Assembly (NCBI RefSeq): GCF_002078875.1
Contig: NC_034414.1
Span: forward strand, 35,114,826 to 35,178,825
From: Numida meleagris
Taxonomy: Eukaryota; Chordata; Aves; Galliformes; Numididae
Reading direction: 5' to 3'
Length of the DNA stretch: 64,000 nucleotides
The translations under genes and the position numbers were made by a program. A model generated the notes under the pieces. That model had not been told where the DNA came from. It saw nothing but the letters and a program-made list of their open reading frames with translations, and searched no databases. Below are positions 59,121 through 64,000 of this stretch, one piece after another; positions within the stretch are counted from its first letter, which is position 1, and each line of letters starts with the position of its first letter.

Positions 59121-62100
59121 TGTTTGCATTTACCTAAAAGCAGAGCAAGGCTGAGTCTCAAGTACTATACTTGTTCTCAGGAAGAAAATAAGCAGTCAGG
59201 TCCTCAGCTGCGGAAAACCAGCACATCCGTAGTCCAAGAAGAGAAACCTCAAGACCGCTACTTGATTTAAATGTCCTTTAGTATACCATTCTTGATACAA
59301 ATCAGTAATGTTTCCCTATGATAGAATAAAATTTTGCTAAGTGATCATGTTTACATCAATCTGAAACATTACTAATGAGAGCAATTGTAACACCTTGTAG
59401 AAGATGCCAAATTCGGCTCCTTATACATGAGTGATGATAGAACCTCTGCTCAGGTTTGTTACAACTCAAACACAGACTTACTTACGATTGAATACTTGAG
59501 TTGTATTTTAAAACAAATTTATGTTTTAAGGAGTTTTTTGAGAGGCTTCATAAATCAACATACACAGTTTTTATCTCTTTCGAATGCAAGCAACTGTCTC
59601 ATATGGTCCGTATTGGTGGTTTAGAAGAAGTGTACGAACACAGACTGAATATGGGCAATGTTTTCTATCATCTATAAATCCCACATGATTACAGTCTTCC
59701 TACTTGCTCTGTTCATTCTTTTATCAGTCAGTTTTCTGTTACACGTGCAAAACAAAGCCCATTACATCAGGTCACAAAACCATAAAAAGCTGATATATTA
59801 GCCAAAGGTGATGGGATTAACAAAACATTTTACAAGTAGGCATATTTCTTTCCTGTAGAGCTTGCATATTAGCAAAGCTGAATGTCATACTGGCAGTTTT
59901 GCAAGCACAGAAATAAAACTACTCTTTCTATATGTTAGTACCAGTAGTGTTTTACTTCACATTATCTTCTTCACTTTCCCTTACCTGTGCGTTCCAGTAC
60001 CCTGAGAGGATCTCCCTTGATTCATTATTCCTAGGACTTTTGACAGCTAAACCGCTGCATTCCAGCTGTGCCACTCTTAAACAAGAGCATCAATACATTC
60101 TTCACTGATCATTCATCAGTGGGCTCTACTCATTCAGAGGTGTTTGGAATTGATAACTTTTAGGAGTAGGCATCTTTCCCTATATGTCCATCCACATGCA
60201 ATGCCGAGGAACTTTTTTTCTTCCCAGTGTAAACAAATTTTTGGATAGCTGGCCTTCTGTTACAATACTCATGCTCAGATGAGATATTTGAAAGCAAACA
60301 ATATGAAGATTAGGACCACAACGCGCACACAAAATTACACCTTCTGTATTTGTTTGTTTTTAAATATCTCTGACGGTCTGAAAGTTGCCTTTCCCATAGG
60401 AGGGAGATGTGGTAGATCAAAGAAGAAAAGGGGAAAAAGCAACAACCAGAAATCCTCGGGGAGTGTCAGAGTAAGAATACCGTTACTTCATAGGCTCACA
60501 AAATTTGCTATGTGATTGTTCCGCATCATTTACTGGGAAATTGTACAAGCCTTCCCTCACCACGTCACCATCTTTCTGATGGTTCTGCAGAGCACGATTC
60601 ACCCCATGAGAAGAATCCGGTCTGTAACCCCAACCTTGCACAGGGCAACAAAAAGCAGCGTTGTTACCAGCTCACGGCTCTCCTGGAGAAGAATGACTGT
60701 TGATGTCTTTCTGGAAAAGCTGAATTTCTGCAGGCATTAGGCCCAACACGAAGACACGTGACTCCAGAAGAGGTCACCCTTGTGCAGAGCAAGTTCATTA
60801 TTTGAGAGAAAAATCTCTCTCTTACTAGTTACAGTTAATTTGTCTTATTTTTTCCCTTCCCTCTCCCCCTCAATTCACTGAACATAAGTGATCAAAAGCA
60901 CAGCCCCTGTACTTCGGGACAGGATCCACGTTAGTCAAACAGTCACTGAAAGCCTGACGAAAACTGTAGTTTTATAATTGTGGCAGTCAACCCACGAACA
61001 CCAAATCCGTGATGTTTTCCAAATTCTTCTTCCTCATTTAGGTGTTATTTGTAATTTGTTCAGCTATTCTCCTGGCCTGGCCTCCCTACGCGCAATCTAT
61101 CTGATCAGGATCTGGGCTTCCAGTGCCAAGCTCACAGTATCCTAGCCAAGCTTTCTACAAAGCCTGACAGTTTTTACAAGCCCATTCATCAACACTGGCA
61201 CGAGCCCTAAATTCCAGGCCTTAGAAACCTGTTCCAGTGTCCCAACAGAGACAAGGATTTAGCCCCAAACTGCTAGCATTGATACCTGATCAAAGGAAAC
61301 AGCTAGCTGCCTTCCCAAACCCACAGAAATATTTGTGCATCTTAAGTTCCTGAAGCAAAAAGACGTCAGATTAAGAAGAATCTTTCGGCACAGGATGACC
61401 TTGCTTTCTGATACTTATTTCTCATAAAGACCCATTTTGAGAAAGAAAACAGTTCTAAAACAATAAACGCAGCTCTGGCTAACTTAGATCCAGAAGTTTT
61501 CACAATAAGAAATAAAGGACAAATGCCTCCATCATGTTGTTAGGGTTTCACATTTTGATGCTGTTCAGATGTATTTTCACAATGACAACAGAAAAGCTAA
61601 ATCACCTTAAAGGGTATTCACTGAAAGGCAATCACACTTATCTCCTTGCTTTCACTTACAATTATCACATTAATATAATTTCTTTTTGTTCAAATGTTTT
61701 CACCGGCTCCCCTAGATTCACTCCCTCTCTACACAGCATTCCACTTCTTCTGATGAGGCTGAGCACAGCACTCTTAAATGGAAGGACAGGCTTCTGCAGC
61801 ACCCAGAAGTCTGTAAGCCACCAGTCACCATTACTAAGTTTGACTTCTCGATTTATTTCCCTCCCCATAATGGAGGTGGAGCTGTCTGGGAAGGGCTGGA
61901 AGCACAGTCTGGTCTTCACAGATGCATCTCAGTTATCACCTAAGGTTTGCTGCTTGCTGCAGAACAGCGTTGGCTGTGTTTGCAGCCTGGAGACTTCAAG
62001 AATGCCAAGCCTCAGCAGGGCACAGCATGGATCTCAGCTGAAGGCCCAGGTTGAAAGGTGCTGGGATGACATAAGCAAGTAGGAAGGGCTTATAGGGTTG

Positions 62101-64000
62101 GCAGAGCCCAGGGCACAGCAAGCTTATTTGGTTCACTGAAATCTCTGGAGCAGTCAAATATTGAATCCGTGTGACCGCAGACAAGTATCTATAAGCAAAA
62201 AGGGGTTTCAGCCTATCCTACAAAAGGAAAAAGGAAGGATCAGGACCCTCCCAAGGCAATAGGGTGTAGAATGGAGACTAACTGCTCAGGCAGTAGTGTG
62301 GAGAGGAAAGGGATCACAGAAAGACTGCTTTGAGCAGCACAAGTCCAAGAGGGAGATGCTCTCATAAGATGAAAGTCAAGAACAGAAAGTAATGCATTGG
62401 TCAGCAAGACAGAGGCACTGGGTTCAGGCTCCCATGATGTTTCCATAGTGGCCATAAGTAGGGGCCCTCTCCCATGGGTGGGTCCTTGCTCCCTTTTCCT
62501 TCACATGGGGCTGTGGGACTCCCGTGGACCCCCATAGCCAAGTGACCACCTGGCGTCCAGGAGTCTCATCCTGGTGACCCATGGATGGCATTAGGGACAC
62601 CGGCATTCCTCACAAGAAAAATCAGCTAAGTTCTCATGTTCAGGCACGGTACCAAATCCCAGGGAAAATGAATGCTGCCTACCAAAAAAGTACAGATCTT
62701 TTGTCAGCAGAAGTTATAAGCACCAAGATAAGGCAGCTCAGCAGACAACACGCTGCTCTGCGATATTGCACGGCATTCGGTTGATCCTGTGGTTCTTACT
62801 ATTCTTACTACTCACTGGAATTCCTTAACCAGGCCCAGGTATCAGATAGAAGTATGCTAGAAAATAAAATCACCTTTTGCAACAGATAATAGTCAAGATA
62901 TTTTGACAGGAAGTGCAAGAAAACATTAGCTTATGCCAGTCAGCTGCTTTGAGATGTATACAATCAGATTCTCGCATCTTTTAGGACTGGCACTCCCACC
63001 GGAATATACAGCTCCATGTGTATCCAATTCTTGAAAAATAGTGAAAGACCGTCACGAAATATTCACATGCAGCATCTTATTACTGCTTTGTATGTTCTTT
63101 TTGTTCCTTCCCAAATTCATTAAAACTCACCAGAAACTTCTTTACTTTATGCAGTACAATGGCAGACATGCAACAAATATTCCCACAGACATAAGGACAG
63201 AAGCATATTTCATAATTAAACACAAAACACTGTTTAAGGACTCTCAGTATTTTCCGTACCCCACTTATAATTAAATGAATGTGTTGTCTTCTTTATGAAA
63301 GTCCTTTTCTTGTATCTGACACTTAAAAGGTCCGAATATGTCTAAGCTTAAGATATCTGTAAGTCAGTTGTTTTGAAATGGGAAAAGTTTACATGACGAT
63401 GTGGATTAAAATAAAATTGTTACTAATCAAATGACCTTGAGAGAAATGCTCGTGTCGTGTTTCTCACAACCTCCAGTTATTGTACTTGCTAAAAGTAAAC
63501 CTGAATGATATGTGGGTATCGTGAGCCATACTCAAAATGGAATGCAATTAACTTCAAATAGATTTTTTCTGTTTTTTTTTTTTTTTTAAATAAAAGTGTT
63601 TTTCATAACTTGATGTTCCCTTTTCCTTTCCCCACTGTGATCAAAATTTAACTGTCTAAAAGTTCATCTGGCAGCAAAAATGTTATTTCCAGTTTGCCTA
63701 CAGTTACAGTCATTTTCTCAGGGGCTGGTTCACAGCAGATGCTTTTGTAGATATTCTTTAAACTTTGCCATTTCGGAGGCAAACATCTTGATCAAAGGAT
63801 GAATAAAAGGAAACAGCCACAGGAGATTCTTTCTCCACTGACTACCTCCAAAGGGTCCCCGCGGGTTATGAGCTCTCTTAATCTCGAAGCCACCTTTAGT
63901 TTCTACTTTTAACTTCTAGATTTCTAGACCAGTAGACCCAGCAGTAACTACAAACCTTCCTTGTGGAACGGGCACTTAATTTTACTCACCACTGTTTCCA

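Larger units (their letters stand above)
56461..64000. other. Intergenic region downstream of SCFD1
   Basis: 7.5 kb without a recognisable gene. It contains opposed CR1 pieces at 57.8-58.0 kb, one CR1 scrap at about 59.0 kb, a GC-richer low-stop stretch at 61.7-62.6 kb, a poly(T) at 63571-63587, and a short minus-strand open frame at the right edge. In human the next gene in this direction is COCH; no COCH exon is recognised here. Confidence 0.6.

Noticed and set aside
1..64000. CRISPR arrays, tRNA or rRNA genes, snoRNA or microRNA hairpins, prokaryotic operons
   Set aside because: None of the diagnostic patterns could be made out by eye. Small intronic RNAs cannot be excluded without a covariance-model search.
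56461..64000. COCH, the next gene in human synteny
   Set aside because: No LCCL or von Willebrand A domain exon could be read in this part; it probably lies beyond the window.

Overview
This is vertebrate genomic DNA from a bird, most probably a chicken or another galliform. Exons are small (34 to about 310 bases), introns are long, and splice sites are GT-AG. The interspersed repeats are CR1 retroposons ending in the avian 8-base ATTCTATG-type repeat, plus internally deleted mariner elements that resemble Galluhop. There are no bacterial or phage genes, no CRISPR array and no operon.

Layout. Positions 1-3605 hold the last five coding exons of G2E3 (G2/M-phase E3 ubiquitin ligase, C-terminal HECT region) on the + strand. 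A 31-base assembly gap (2784-2814) removes the end of the penultimate exon. A long AT-rich 3' flank or 3' UTR with several poly(A) signals runs to about 8.1 kb. A short intergenic gap with a mariner remnant follows. A CpG island (about 8.88-9.56 kb) then carries the promoter and first exon of SCFD1 (Sly1). All 25 coding exons of SCFD1 can be placed, from the ATG at 9086 to the TAA at 56266-56268, with continuous reading phase. They encode 632 residues and are followed by a poly(A) signal at 56438. From about 56.46 kb to the end I see no recognisable gene, only unique AT-rich DNA and CR1 scraps. One short minus-strand open frame at the right edge deserves a check.

How the genes relate. G2E3 and SCFD1 lie head to tail in the same order as in human 14q12, so this is conserved synteny rather than functional coupling. 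G2E3 is a nuclear/nucleolar ubiquitin ligase. SCFD1 is the Sec1/Munc18 protein that works with syntaxin-5 and syntaxin-18 SNAREs in ER-Golgi membrane fusion.

Hunt result. I found no unknown multi-gene system. The most useful observations are a leucine where the HECT catalytic cysteine would align in this G2E3, a tandem NAGNAG acceptor at SCFD1 exon 16 predicting an in-frame one-alanine isoform, a YY1-like motif over the SCFD1 start codon with an upstream in-frame ATG, a CR1 reverse-transcriptase frame broken by one stop inside intron 14, and two oppositely oriented mariner deletion derivatives. Exon boundaries come from splice-site consensus, phase continuity and remembered human homologues. 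They were not checked against transcripts.
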